Below the pieces are notes generated by a model that made no database searches, was not told the origin of the DNA, and was given only the letters and a program-made list of their open reading frames with translations. Positions 1 to 9,956 of a DNA stretch of 64,000 nt are shown one piece after another. The stretch covers positions 1 to 64,000 of the forward strand of contig JAJCYH010000024.1 in NCBI GenBank assembly GCA_029262995.1, in the 5' to 3' direction. Numbering within the stretch: the stretch's first letter is position 1; every line of letters begins with the position of its first letter. The translations under genes and the position numbers were made by a program. The DNA is from Saprospiraceae bacterium. GTDB taxonomy: Bacteria > Bacteroidota > Bacteroidia > Chitinophagales > Saprospiraceae.

Positions 1-190
1 TATAAGTCGGACGCAGCCCGCCTTATGGATAAACCTGTAGTAAAGTATTGCTTTGTTATAAGTCGGACGCAGCCCGCCTTATGGATAAACCTGTAGTAAA
101 GTATTGCTTTGTTATAAGTCGGACGCGGCCCACCTTATGGATAAACCTGTAGTAAAGTATTGCTTTGTTATAAGTCGGACGCAGCCCGTC
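1..190. repeat. Tandem repeat, 56-bp unit (TATAAGTCGGACGCAGCCCGCCTTATGGATAAACCTGTAGTAAAGTATTGCTTTGT), 3 full copies plus a partial copy, probably continuing left of the window
   Basis: Units at 1-56, 57-112, 113-168 and partial 169-190, nearly identical; each contains an imperfect hairpin ATAAGtCGG...CCGcCTTAT. Confidence 0.95.
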
Positions 191-208
191 CCGGGTACTT
201 TATAAGTA

Positions 209-252
209 TAAAAAAAGCCTTGAAATTGAATATTTCAGGGCTTTTTTTATTC
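209..252 (+). terminator. Rho-independent terminator-like hairpin
   Basis: AAAAAAAGCCTTGAAAT-tgaat-ATTTCAGGGCTTTTTTT: near-perfect stem followed by a T tract. Confidence 0.7.
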
Positions 253-319
253 TTAAATTTTTATAGAAAAAACTTTTGCCTTCACAAAGGCCATTTTCTT
301 CAGAATGATATCGTATTAT

Positions 320-664
320 CTATTTGTGTTGATAACAATAGCCTTTACATTCCTTAGTTTTTCTCTTGCACCTTAAGCCTTTCTGGGTAGTTCCTTTGCA
401 CTGGACCGTAGGGCAATTCTTCGAATCAGAATTATTATATGGTATTAATTGACTATTCGATTTTGGTGGTTTGCATACTTTACAAGCTTCTAGATTGTAC
501 TTATTAATTGCATCACTCAAGGTTATTTTTGCTTTAGAATACTTCAAATGATGGCAACTCTCTTTATGGTATTTTTTACCAGTATCAGTTTTATAGACAT
601 ATTGTGAATAACTAGTTACAGCTACAATCAGAAAGGTGGTTAGAAGGATTAATCGCTTAATCAT
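320..664 (-). CDS. Small secreted Cys-rich protein
   Basis: Signal peptide, C/H-rich motifs (YHKESCHHL, CKVCKP, CKGTTQKGLRCKRKTK...CYQH). Confidence 0.6.
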   Translation of the reverse strand: MIKRLILLTTFLIVAVTSYSQYVYKTDTGKKYHKESCHHLKYSKAKITLSDAINKYNLEACKVCKPPKSNSQLIPYNNSDSKNCPTVQCKGTTQKGLRCKRKTKECKGYCYQHK

Positions 665-670
665 CTTATC

Positions 671-957
671 AAGTTACAAAATTCTTAATTAAGTTGTTAT
701 GGTATGGGGTGATAAAATAGAAGAAAGTGCAATGTGTCTTTACTTTCTAAATATTAGTTCTGATAAAGGTTAAGTCAACTATGAGCTATCGGGTTGCGGT
801 TGTGAGTATAAGTTGTAATTTTTCGTTGTCAGTTTACTCGTAAGATAAATGTTAATTTTATTGTTTAATGATTGTAATACGCACAATTTCTCTTTTTTAT
901 AAAAATAACGAGTATCTTTTGTAGTGGTATTTGTAGTGGTATTTGTAGTTACTCACA
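671..957 (+). repeat. Dispersed non-coding repeat R1, copy A
   Basis: Core CAACTATGAGCTATCGGGTTGCGGTTG...GATAAATGTTAATTTTATTGTTTAATGATTGTAATACGCACAATTTCTCTTTTTTATAAAAATAA shared with 5669-5945, 15001-15260 and 16659-16828. Confidence 0.85.
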
Positions 958-1077
958 AGTTGAAAACCAGCCACACAAACAGCACATTTATTTTTTCCTA
1001 CTACAACAGTCCACTCTTAAAAAATAAAAGAGCTGTTTTTTACCAACGCTCGAAGAAAAATTTTGAACACTCAAATA

Positions 1078-1100
1078 TTAATCGTAATATTGCAATGAAC
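1078..1100 (+). promoter_or_regulatory. Putative ArsR operator 1
   Basis: TTAATCGTAATATTGCAATGAAC, partly dyad-symmetric, just upstream of arsR; 19/23 identical to 1464-1486. Confidence 0.55.
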
Positions 1101-1115
1101 TAATAAAGAAGAAAA

Positions 1116-1448
1116 ATGGGATTAGCAAAAACCGAAATGTTTACCGACCATCAAAATGAAATTTCTCTTTTCGCTAAAGTTTTCGGACATCCTGCAAGAG
1201 TGGCAATTTTACAACAACTCTTTAAAATAGACGCTTGCTATTGCGGAGATTTAGTCAACGAAATTGGATTGGCTCAACCTACTATTTCACAACATCTTAA
1301 AGAACTTAAACATTTAGGTTTAATAAAAGGAAATGTTGAAGGAACAAGTGTTTGCTACTGCATCCATAAAGAAAATTGGACAGCAATGAAAACCGTAATG
1401 TTTGAATTTCTAAATCAAGACTTAACTCAAAAGCAAGATTGCTGTTAA
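1116..1448 (+). CDS. arsR: ArsR-family metalloregulatory repressor
   Basis: 110 aa wHTH (HPARVAILQQLF...CYCGDLVNEIGLAQPTISQHLKELKHLGLI) in an ars operon. Confidence 0.9.
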   Translation: MGLAKTEMFTDHQNEISLFAKVFGHPARVAILQQLFKIDACYCGDLVNEIGLAQPTISQHLKELKHLGLIKGNVEGTSVCYCIHKENWTAMKTVMFEFLNQDLTQKQDCC

Positions 1449-1463
1449 TTTTTTTTGAATTCT

Positions 1464-1486
1464 TTAATCGTATAATCGCAATAAAC
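1464..1486 (+). promoter_or_regulatory. Putative ArsR operator 2
   Basis: TTAATCGTATAATCGCAATAAAC between arsR and the downstream phosphatase gene. Confidence 0.45.
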
Positions 1487-1497
1487 AGATAACCAAT

Positions 1498-2130
1498 ATG
1501 ACAACAATAAAGCCATCCCTATTTTTAGAAATAGGAAAATTAATCAAGGAATTAAATCCTCAAACTATTACGAATGAACGTAAAGCAGTTTTACAACCGC
1601 TAACGGAATTTATTCAGTCAAAAGTTTCAAGTAATCAAGATATTAGAATCAATTTTATCTGTACTCATAATTCTCGCAGAAGTCATTTATCACAAGTTTG
1701 GGCACAAACAATGGCTAACTATTTTAATATTAAAAATGTGTGTTGTTATTCAGGGGGAACAGAGGCAACAGCACTTTTTCCAATGATTGCAGAAACTTTG
1801 CAAAATTCAGGTTTTCAGATAAAAACGATTTCAAAAAACGAGAATCCTGTTTATAGCATTAAATATTCTGACAATGAGCATCCAATAATAGGATTTTCAA
1901 AAAAAGTAGATGACGATTTCAACCCAAAGTCTGAATTTGCCGCAATTATGACTTGCTCACAAGCTGATGGTGGTTGCCAATTTATTGCAGGTGCAGAAAA
2001 ACGTATTCCGATAACCTTTGAAGACCCAAAATCTTTAGACAACACACCACAACAAGCAGAAAAATACAATGAAAGAAGTCTGCAAATTGCAACTGAATTA
2101 TTTTACGTTTTCTCTCAAATAAATCAATAA
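1498..2130 (+). CDS. arsC: Low-molecular-weight protein-tyrosine-phosphatase-like arsenate reductase
   Basis: FICTHNSRRSHLSQVWAQ P-loop-like motif; operon position. Confidence 0.8.
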   Translation: MTTIKPSLFLEIGKLIKELNPQTITNERKAVLQPLTEFIQSKVSSNQDIRINFICTHNSRRSHLSQVWAQTMANYFNIKNVCCYSGGTEATALFPMIAETLQNSGFQIKTISKNENPVYSIKYSDNEHPIIGFSKKVDDDFNPKSEFAAIMTCSQADGGCQFIAGAEKRIPITFEDPKSLDNTPQQAEKYNERSLQIATELFYVFSQINQ

Positions 2131-2133
2131 AAA

Positions 2134-3180
2134 ATGGCGACAAAAAAATTAAGCTTTCTTGACAAAAATCTAACGTTGTGGATATTTGTTGCAATGGCAA
2201 TTGGAGTTGGACTTGGGTATTTTATTCCAACATTTCCTGACATCATAAACTCATTCAATAGCGGAACAACGAATATTCCAATTGCAATTGGGTTGATATT
2301 AATGATGTATCCACCTTTGGCAAAGGTCAACTATTCGCTCTTGCCTAAAGTTTTCAGAAACACAAAAATCCTATCCATTTCTCTTATTCTAAATTGGATA
2401 ATTGGCCCTGTTTTAATGTTTGTTTTGGCAATAACATTTTTGCGTGATTACCCAGAATATATGGTCGGACTTATTCTAATTGGTTTGGCTCGTTGTATCG
2501 CAATGGTTTTGGTTTGGAACGACCTCGCAGAAGGCAGTAGCGAATATGGTGCAGGTTTGGTAGCATTGAACAGTATTTTTCAAGTGTTCGCATACAGTTT
2601 TTATGCTTGGATTTTCATAACTATTCTTCCGCCATATTTTGGATTTGAAGGAGCTATTGTAGATATTTCAATCAGAACTATTGCCGAAAGTGTCGCCATT
2701 TATTTAGGTATTCCTTTCGTGATGGGAATATTAAGCAGACTAATTTTAGTAAAACTAAAAGGCGAAGAATGGTACACTAAAAAGTTTATTCCGACTATTT
2801 CGCCAATGACATTGATTGCACTTTTATTTACGATTGTGATTATGTTCTCGTTAAAAGGCGAATTAATCGTAGAAATTCCAATGGATGTTTTAATTATCGC
2901 AGTTCCGCTTCTTATCTATTTTGCATTAATGTTTATCATTGGCTTTTTCGTTACCAAAGCAATGGGTGCAGAATACGACAAAACAGCAGCAGTAGCTTTT
3001 ACAGCAGCAGGAAATAATTTTGAATTAGCGATTGCAGTTGCAATTGCTGTTTTCGGGCTTAATTCAGGACAAGCATTTGCAGGAGTAATTGGTCCTTTAG
3101 TTGAAGTTCCTGCATTGATTTTATTAGTTCGAGTTTCCTTTTGGTTGCGGAAAAAATATTACGGAAAAGCCAACGCTTAA
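2134..3180 (+). CDS. arsB: ACR3-family arsenite efflux transporter
   Basis: 10-TM protein with [15 protein letters not shown] and [18 protein letters not shown] signatures. Confidence 0.92.
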   Translation: MATKKLSFLDKNLTLWIFVAMAIGVGLGYFIPTFPDIINSFNSGTTNIPIAIGLILMMYPPLAKVNYSLLPKVFRNTKILSISLILNWIIGPVLMFVLAITFLRDYPEYMVGLILIGLARCIAMVLVWNDLAEGSSEYGAGLVALNSIFQVFAYSFYAWIFITILPPYFGFEGAIVDISIRTIAESVAIYLGIPFVMGILSRLILVKLKGEEWYTKKFIPTISPMTLIALLFTIVIMFSLKGELIVEIPMDVLIIAVPLLIYFALMFIIGFFVTKAMGAEYDKTAAVAFTAAGNNFELAIAVAIAVFGLNSGQAFAGVIGPLVEVPALILLVRVSFWLRKKYYGKANA

Positions 3181-3699
3181 AGCCATACACATTTGAAATT
3201 CGCACCAGCCATCGCACCGCCAAAACTGTAAAAGAAGTATGTCTTTGCCAACACTAGAAAGTTTGAGGAAAAAAAAAGTACGAAAACACAACAACATATA
3301 TAAAAAATAACGGTTTAAATGTTTAAACGAAAGTGAAAATATAAAATAAAGGTCAGTGTAATCCGAAAAGTTCGTGCATATTTACACGCAACTAATCGTA
3401 CACAATCACGTTGAACAAACCCCTCACAGATAAGTCAAGGGCATACAGTTGATTACACTAATTTTGTCACATTAATTGACTATAAAAAATGTGACGAATT
3501 ATGAGCATGGTGGCAGATGGCAATCGATGAATAATATTTACTCTGCGATGCGCAAACTTTTTTGCGAAGTCATTGATAGAGAGTGGAGTTTCAAAAATGC
3601 AGATACTACGGTCTGCATTCCTCTGCTACATATAAAAAATACCAATGTGAACTTCCCAAAACCATCAAGAACAATGGCAACACAGTACGAACAGTGATG

Positions 3700-3970
3700 C
3701 AAATTATCAAAGCTATGATGGGCCTGTAAGCCCTACAATGTACTCAATGCAATCATGATGATTTTGAAGTTCAAAAAATAGATGCGCATCGTCAATGGAT
3801 ACAAACCTGGATTACCATCCCGACCCACAACAAAGATCCCGTTCTCGACCATAGGACATATCATCAAAAACACTTGTCTGATAACTATCGGACTGATAGT
3901 CCTTTGCTTCACGAGACGAATATTTCAAGATTTTGGCAGAAAACTATTACTTCCAAACTATAACAGTGAT
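3700..3970 (+). pseudogene. Degraded coding remnant
   Basis: Open frame ALQCTQCNHDDFEVQKIDAHRQWIQTWITIPTHNKDPVLDHRTYHQKHLSDNYRTDSPLLHETNISRFWQKTITSKL* with no start and an in-frame stop just upstream. Confidence 0.35.
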
Positions 3971-4088
3971 TATTGCACCATTTTTTTTCACTACTTACAT
4001 CATTCTTAATATCTTACTAAGCAAAATAAGGCAAAAAGAAAAACAACCAGAGTTATGACTTTCCTTATGACAAACTATCACAGGGTTC

Positions 4089-4170
4089 GTCCAACTGAAA
4101 TGTATCCCAATCATGACAAGTTAGAAACTTGTAGAAGGTGGTGCGAGATGGTGATACATTCCTTTGATTA
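4089..4170 (+). other. Imperfect long hairpin, attC-like candidate 1
   Basis: GTCCAAC then AATGTATC(4099-4106)...GATACATT(4153-4160), with an inner perfect stem ACAAGTT-AGA-AACTTGT (4116-4132). Confidence 0.5.
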
Positions 4171-4187
4171 TGGATAACAAAAGGTAA

Positions 4188-5606
4188 ATGAAAAATATTC
4201 TAATACCAATATTGATAATAATAACATCATCAGGAGTATTTGCCCAGCATATTCAAGATAGAATAACTTACCCTGATACTCTTTGGGCTAAAAACGATAC
4301 TTTTTATGTAAAAGGATTATTCTGGGACAAAGAATGGTCTTTTTCAACAATGGAGTCCGACACAATTGACCTTGGAACAGATGGATACGAAGGAATGGCT
4401 ATGAAAATATGGACTGACACCGATACTTTGAATATACCGTATGTTAATACACCTGATGAACAATGGTTGTTTGTTCCAATCGCTTCATCAAAAGATACAG
4501 CAATATATCGCCTTAGATTCAATCCTCAAAATTCAGTCTTTACGCAAAGCTATATTAATCTAAATATTGGAAGTTCAACACTTCAAATTCCAGAAGTTTA
4601 CGAACTTGCAAACATTATTCTATTTCTTTCCGATTGCTCACAGTCTACTCAAAATCATCCAACAGATACTGATTATTCTAAAAGAGTAAAAGAGCACTTT
4701 GATGGATTCCGAAGCCACCCATTAATTCAAATCTTAACTAATAAATGTTCTAACAACAACCATTGGTCTACGTATTATGGCTTTCGAGAAAATAGCATAT
4801 GCTTCGAATTCGATGAAGAAAATATACTTAGATATACAACTCCATATAAACATGTATGGTGGGACAACTCTCATGTAAGAGGAGGAGAGTTTCGAAATCT
4901 ACTATATTTAACTCAAGATTTTGCTAAAAAGACAGACTTTCGAACCTTCTATAAAACTAACACAAACTATTATCATAAGCTCGAAAACAGGCAATTGAAA
5001 TTACAGCCCATTAACAAAATGTGGGAATGGATTGAAAAAGAATTTCCTCAAAGATATGATCACTATAAGATCATATTTTCTCCTCTAATTATAGGTAGTC
5101 ATAGTACTCAACAATTCTACAAGGGTGATTCTTTTAATCCAGCTTATCAAGAATGTCTAATGTTTGTTAATTCTTCTGAATCTCTTGAATCAAATATGGA
5201 GTATAGTGAAAGGCTAAAAGAAGGCTTATTTTCTGGAATCGTATTTACCGAAATAGATCACAATTATGTAAATCCTTCAAGTAAAGAAAACATCAAAGCA
5301 ATCAAAAAGTTAATTGCAAGTAAGGATAACTGGGCGTCTAAAGAAGTACAACAAAATTACTCATCTGAATACTCAATTTTCAATGAGTATATGACTCATT
5401 CAATTTTTTGCCTTTACGTCGAAGAAAATTATTTAGGAGAGACTAAAAAGAAAATCATCGAAAAACGAATCCAATTAATGGGGAGAAGAGGATTTCCTAA
5501 ATTTAATGAATTTAATAACCTTTTAGTAGAGAAATTAAAAAATAGAAGCATATCAATCTATGAGCAGTACGCGATCTTAATTGAAGCGATTCAAACCATA
5601 AAATAA
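4188..5606 (+). CDS. Secreted DUF4932-like protein
   Basis: Signal peptide; motif IVFTEIDHNYVNPSSKENIKAIKK. Confidence 0.6.
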   Translation: MKNILIPILIIITSSGVFAQHIQDRITYPDTLWAKNDTFYVKGLFWDKEWSFSTMESDTIDLGTDGYEGMAMKIWTDTDTLNIPYVNTPDEQWLFVPIASSKDTAIYRLRFNPQNSVFTQSYINLNIGSSTLQIPEVYELANIILFLSDCSQSTQNHPTDTDYSKRVKEHFDGFRSHPLIQILTNKCSNNNHWSTYYGFRENSICFEFDEENILRYTTPYKHVWWDNSHVRGGEFRNLLYLTQDFAKKTDFRTFYKTNTNYYHKLENRQLKLQPINKMWEWIEKEFPQRYDHYKIIFSPLIIGSHSTQQFYKGDSFNPAYQECLMFVNSSESLESNMEYSERLKEGLFSGIVFTEIDHNYVNPSSKENIKAIKKLIASKDNWASKEVQQNYSSEYSIFNEYMTHSIFCLYVEENYLGETKKKIIEKRIQLMGRRGFPKFNEFNNLLVEKLKNRSISIYEQYAILIEAIQTIK

Positions 5607-5675
5607 CGGTCTGTAATTATATAAGCTGGAATATTCCCTTTGGTCATATACTCTGCTTATAATATGAAGTTACCT
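5601..5675 (+). other. Imperfect hairpin, attC-like candidate 2
   Basis: AAATAAC...TTATATAAGC(5617-5626)...GCTTATAATATGAA(5655-5668)-GTTACCT. Confidence 0.5.
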
Positions 5676-5945
5676 GTAATCTAGAATAAGATGTAATGAT
5701 GTGTGCTGATAAAATAGAAGAGAGGGGTAGTGGAGTATAACATCCTAAATATTAATACTGATTAGCCTTGAATCAACCATGAGCTATCGGGTTGTGGTTG
5801 CAAATATGAGTTGTAATATTTCGTTGTCAATTTACTCTTAAGATAAATGTTAAATTTATTGTTTAATGATTGTAATACGCACAATTTCTCTTTTTTATAA
5901 AAATAATGGGTATATTTTGGTGTAGTATTTATAGTTACCTATAAG
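5669..5945 (+). repeat. Dispersed repeat R1, copy B
   Basis: Closest to copy A; bounded by GTTACCTGTAAT (5669) and GTTACCTATAAG (5934). Confidence 0.85.
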
Positions 5946-6000
5946 ACAAAAAAATATGAACAATAACTCATTATCAAGGTCAAAGATGTATCTTTAATTC

Positions 6001-6972
6001 ATGGATAGTACTGAAATAATACTATATGAATTTGAACAAAAGCAATCCAAAATTGAAGTTATAGTTGAGAAAGAAACCGTTTGGCTTACCCAAAATCAGA
6101 TGGTGCAATTATTCAAAAGAACTAAGCAAAACATAAGCCTTCACATCAATAACTGCTTCAAAGAGAATGAATTAGATAAAAATTCAGTTGTCAAGGAATA
6201 CTTGACAACTGCAGCTGATGGCAAGAGATATAAAACCAAATACTATAATCTTGATGTAATCATTTCCGTTGGATATCGGGTAAAATCCCAAAATGGTACT
6301 CAATTTAGAATTTGGGCAACTCAGGTAATTCGAAATCATATTTTACAAGGATATTCTGTTAACAAAAATAGACTAAGTCAATTACAACAATCTGTAAAAC
6401 TAATACAAACAACCGTCGGAATAAATCAGTTAGACTCCGAACAGGTAAAGGAAGTTGTTGATGTTTTATCTGAATTTGCATTAGGTTTAGATATATTAGA
6501 TGGATACGACCACCAAAATTTAGAAATTGGTTCCATAAGTCAAAAAGCTAAATACAGAATAAGCTATGAAGAAGCGAAAAAAGCAATTAAGGAATTGAAA
6601 GCCAAATTTGGAGGTTCGGAGCTATTTGGAAATGAAAAGGATGAATCCTTTAAGAGTTCAATAGCTGCAATTGATCAGACATTTGATGGACAAGATTTAT
6701 ATACAAGCATAGAAGAAAAAGCTGCCAACTTATTATATTTTGTTGTGAAAAATCACTCATTCACCGATGGAAATAAGAGGATTGCAGCCTGGCTGTTTAT
6801 TTGGTATTTAAATAAAAATGAGCATCTCTTCTCACTAACAGGAAAAGCAAGAATAGCAAATAATGCATTGGCCACACTGACATTGATGGTTGCTTTAAGT
6901 AAACCAGAAGAAAAAGAATTGATAATCAAAGTTATTATTAACACGATAAATAAAGGCAATGAAGTCCTATAG
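6001..6972 (+). CDS. RhuM-Fic fusion (virulence RhuM-like N-terminus, Fic/DOC C-terminus)
   Basis: VWLTQNQMVQLFKRTKQNISLHINN...; Fic motif HSFTDGNKRIAAWLF. Confidence 0.9.
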   Translation: MDSTEIILYEFEQKQSKIEVIVEKETVWLTQNQMVQLFKRTKQNISLHINNCFKENELDKNSVVKEYLTTAADGKRYKTKYYNLDVIISVGYRVKSQNGTQFRIWATQVIRNHILQGYSVNKNRLSQLQQSVKLIQTTVGINQLDSEQVKEVVDVLSEFALGLDILDGYDHQNLEIGSISQKAKYRISYEEAKKAIKELKAKFGGSELFGNEKDESFKSSIAAIDQTFDGQDLYTSIEEKAANLLYFVVKNHSFTDGNKRIAAWLFIWYLNKNEHLFSLTGKARIANNALATLTLMVALSKPEEKELIIKVIINTINKGNEVL

Positions 6973-7033
6973 GTAACAATGTACATGACGATCAGCTTCC
7001 TTTGTCAACCGCCGCATGTACTAACCGTTAGTC
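6967..7033 (+). other. attC-like hairpin candidate 3
   Basis: CTATAGGTAAC-aat-GTACATG(6981-6987)...CATGTAC(7015-7021)-taacc-GTTAGTC. Confidence 0.6.
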
Positions 7034-7050
7034 ACAACTAAAAATTGAAA

Positions 7051-8607
7051 ATGAATAAAACTAAATACATTGTAATTATAATTTTCTTTGCATTAGCAGC
7101 TAATTCTCAAAGTAATATTGAAATCAAAAAGCTATTAATATTTACTGATGGCAATTCATACGTAGTTAAAGAAGGAATAATAAATACTAGTAATAAAAGT
7201 TTCTCACTTGAAAAAGATCAATTACCAATTCCAAGATTTGGAACTTTATTTATCAATGCATCAGATGAGTCTTTGAAATATGTTTCGTCCAAAAAGATCG
7301 AAACTATTGAAAATCCGTTAAATAAAAGTATAAATTCAGTCCTGTCAAATAATATGGGAAAACGAATAGAAATAAAAACGAATGACGAAACATTTATTGG
7401 AATTATTTTCAATGTAATTCCAGGATATCTGATTATCAATTCTGACCAACAAACTATAATTAAAATTGAAGATATTCTCTCTTTCAAATTCATAGATAAA
7501 CTTAATTTTGATGTCAATCCAAACCCATCAACAATCAAAAAAAACTATGATAATTATGGCAGGGGGATAAAGGATGATAATCGAAATGCAAAAATCATAT
7601 TACACTTCGATAGCGATGGAAGAAAAAATATTCACCTATCCTATTTGCAAAAAGGAATTTCCTGGAATCCCAATTACAGATTAAACTTAAAAGATAACAA
7701 CAAAGCCATTTTAAGATTGCAAGCAGAAATTATTAATGACATCGACAACCTTAAAGATGCGGATGTGGAATTGATTGTTGGAAAACCCAACTTTCAATAT
7801 CATGAATATTTAACTGATTTAATCGATTACAATAATACTTTGGATCCATTTTACGAAAAACCAAAAAACAATAGTAATTATTATAGCTCAGGGATGATGT
7901 TAGATGAAGTTGTAATTATTTCAAAAAATAAAGCAGAATCAAAATTCCATGATTTTCAAATTTACAATTTAAACAATGTAAATCTCGAAAAGAATTCTAG
8001 AGCATTATTCAATATTTTCGAGTATGAAATCCCATACAAACACATTTATGAATGTGAACTACAAACACAAGATTTTAATAAGTCATATAATAGCAATAAC
8101 ATAAATAACAATGACGAAATAAACATTGTCTTTCACAGCATTCAAATTGAAAATACAACTAACTCATTATTAGGTAAAGGTTCAGTGTTCATATTCGATG
8201 ACATCAAAAAGAACAGTAGACCAATTGCACAATCAAAAATGACATTTATTCCAGAGTCAGCACGAGGTACGGTAAAATTAACTGAGAATAATGAAATAGA
8301 AATTAGCAGTAATGAAAAAATTGTTAAAAGACAAGAGCAAGAAATTGAATTCTGGGGTCGAGATTATTATAAAGCGGAGATTCACGGAACTATTAAAATT
8401 ATTAACTACAATAAACAAAAAATAGAATTACACATAAACTCGGAAATTAATGGGGAACTAAAAGGAAACAACGCGGAATTGGAAGTCATTAATCAAAAAC
8501 AACCTTTTCATTCTCCAAACTATTTTAGCAAAGTAAAATGGGTAATTGATCTTAACGCTAGAGAGACAAAAGAAATAAATTATAAATATGAAGTATTTGT
8601 AAAATAG
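7051..8607 (+). CDS. Secreted protein with DUF4139-like region
   Basis: Signal peptide; IHLSYLQKGISWNPNYRLNLKDNNKAILRLQAEIINDIDNLKDADVELIVGKPNF. ATG at 7051; the track starts at a TTG at 7045. Confidence 0.65.
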   Translation: MNKTKYIVIIIFFALAANSQSNIEIKKLLIFTDGNSYVVKEGIINTSNKSFSLEKDQLPIPRFGTLFINASDESLKYVSSKKIETIENPLNKSINSVLSNNMGKRIEIKTNDETFIGIIFNVIPGYLIINSDQQTIIKIEDILSFKFIDKLNFDVNPNPSTIKKNYDNYGRGIKDDNRNAKIILHFDSDGRKNIHLSYLQKGISWNPNYRLNLKDNNKAILRLQAEIINDIDNLKDADVELIVGKPNFQYHEYLTDLIDYNNTLDPFYEKPKNNSNYYSSGMMLDEVVIISKNKAESKFHDFQIYNLNNVNLEKNSRALFNIFEYEIPYKHIYECELQTQDFNKSYNSNNINNNDEINIVFHSIQIENTTNSLLGKGSVFIFDDIKKNSRPIAQSKMTFIPESARGTVKLTENNEIEISSNEKIVKRQEQEIEFWGRDYYKAEIHGTIKIINYNKQKIELHINSEINGELKGNNAELEVINQKQPFHSPNYFSKVKWVIDLNARETKEINYKYEVFVK

Positions 8608-8611
8608 AAAA

Positions 8612-8692
8612 AGCTGTGACTATATATGATAGCATTTCTTATCCTTCGTCGCAGATAATGGACATATAATCATCTGGTAACGGCAAGATTGT
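8612..8692 (+). other. attC-like hairpin candidate 4 (degenerate)
   Basis: GCTGTGACTATATATGAT...CTTCG-type loop...ATATAATCATCTGGTAACGGC. Confidence 0.4.
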
Positions 8693-8762
8693 CTTAGAAA
8701 ATTTATAAGCCGTTTATTATTTTGCATAGGAATTATAAAAGATTATCTTAATCCACAAAAGT

Positions 8763-9671
8763 ATGGGACAAATTAAAGTATTCTTCTTCCTTTTACTTGT
8801 GTCCAAAATAAGTGCACAGGAATATACTCCATTCGTCACTAATGGAGCAACTTGGATTAATTTCTACAGTGAAGAATATCCTGAAACCGAGTATCGCGCA
8901 TACAAAATTGAAGATGATACTATTATAAATTCAGTAATTTATCAAAAAATGTTTATGTATGAGTTGGGTTTTGAACTTACTGACCCATTGACATACTCGA
9001 ATAAAAATTTATATGGATACGTTAGAGAAGAAATAGACAAGAAGAGAGTCTACGGAATAGTAAATATTGATAATTGGGGTGAAATTGATGTTGTGGAATG
9101 CGATGGGTTTGATTGGACTGATAACACAAAAGAAATATTACTTTTTGATTTCAATATTAATATCGGAGATACAATTAATAATTGCCATTTGGATCAGTAT
9201 GAGCGCAATACAATAATAATTAAAGATACTATTGAATTTATGTATGGTCTCGAAAGAAGAGTTTATTATAACCAAAACGACCTGAAATTTATTGAAGGAA
9301 TTGGATATGAAAATGGAATCTTTATGAAAGCACATACATGGGTTCATGCAGGTTGGGGTTACGGGATGCGAAATTATTGCAACAATAATGATAATATAGG
9401 ATGTATGTTGTTATCAAACTCAATTGAAATTTATGAACTTGCTCTAGAAGTATATCCGAATCCTACGGAGAGAAGTTTTCACGTTAATTCTGATCAAATT
9501 ATTAAACAAGTACAATTGATTAATATTAATGGAGAAATAATTTCTATAGATAAATTTTCAGAAAATTCTTATAATATTACAGATATTGCTTCGAACGGGA
9601 TTTATTTTTTAAAAATTATTGATGAGAAAGATAGAGTACAATTTGTCAAAATAGTAAAAGCCAGCCGCTAA
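8763..9671 (+). CDS. T9SS type A sorting domain-containing secreted protein
   Basis: Signal peptide; C-terminal VYPNPTERSFHVNS...GEIIS...ASNGIYFLKIIDEKDRVQFVKIVKA. Confidence 0.85.
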   Translation: MGQIKVFFFLLLVSKISAQEYTPFVTNGATWINFYSEEYPETEYRAYKIEDDTIINSVIYQKMFMYELGFELTDPLTYSNKNLYGYVREEIDKKRVYGIVNIDNWGEIDVVECDGFDWTDNTKEILLFDFNINIGDTINNCHLDQYERNTIIIKDTIEFMYGLERRVYYNQNDLKFIEGIGYENGIFMKAHTWVHAGWGYGMRNYCNNNDNIGCMLLSNSIEIYELALEVYPNPTERSFHVNSDQIIKQVQLININGEIISIDKFSENSYNITDIASNGIYFLKIIDEKDRVQFVKIVKASR

Positions 9672-9890
9672 TATATAAGGACTCAAGTGGTAGGAACGAC
9701 CAACCGTGAATCTTGTGTTGAACTCTATCACAGCAAGGAGTAAGAAAAACCAAATTATCTTTCTCTAGATTAAAAGTGGATTGGCTGGTAGAATCTAGTT
9801 GCTAGTAAACTACCTTGATTGCTTTCTATAATATTGCAATGTTCCTCTTCATTTCTAACTCTATTTTTTATTTCAAATTGTTCCTTTTTC
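9670..9890 (+). repeat. Dispersed non-coding repeat R2, copy 1
   Basis: AAGGACTCAAGTGGTAGGAACGACCAACCGTGAATCTTGTGTTGAAC... matches 16195-16412 over ~220 bp. Confidence 0.85.
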
Positions 9891-9956
9891 TGTGATTTTC
9901 ATACTCCTAAGTACTAAAATTTTGTTGTAATGATGTCTTTTTCTTTAAGTGGCTAA

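Noticed and set aside
1-190. CRISPR-like repeat array
   Set aside because: The 56-bp units are contiguous with no unique spacers and no cas genes are present; it is a tandem repeat.
3476-4009. ORFs 3476-3697 and 3782-4009 as genuine genes
   Set aside because: Translations look non-coding; a different frame across part of this region reads better as a decayed gene.
5934-6977. RhuM-Fic unit as a simple IS/MITE with terminal inverted repeats
   Set aside because: The ~11-bp inverted ends exist, but no transposase or target duplication was seen and the outward hairpin structure fits attC-type sites better; not excluded.
9670-9890. R2 as a group II intron or retron RNA
   Set aside because: No reverse transcriptase ORF and no recognisable domain V/msr-msd structure; kept only as an unexplained repeat.
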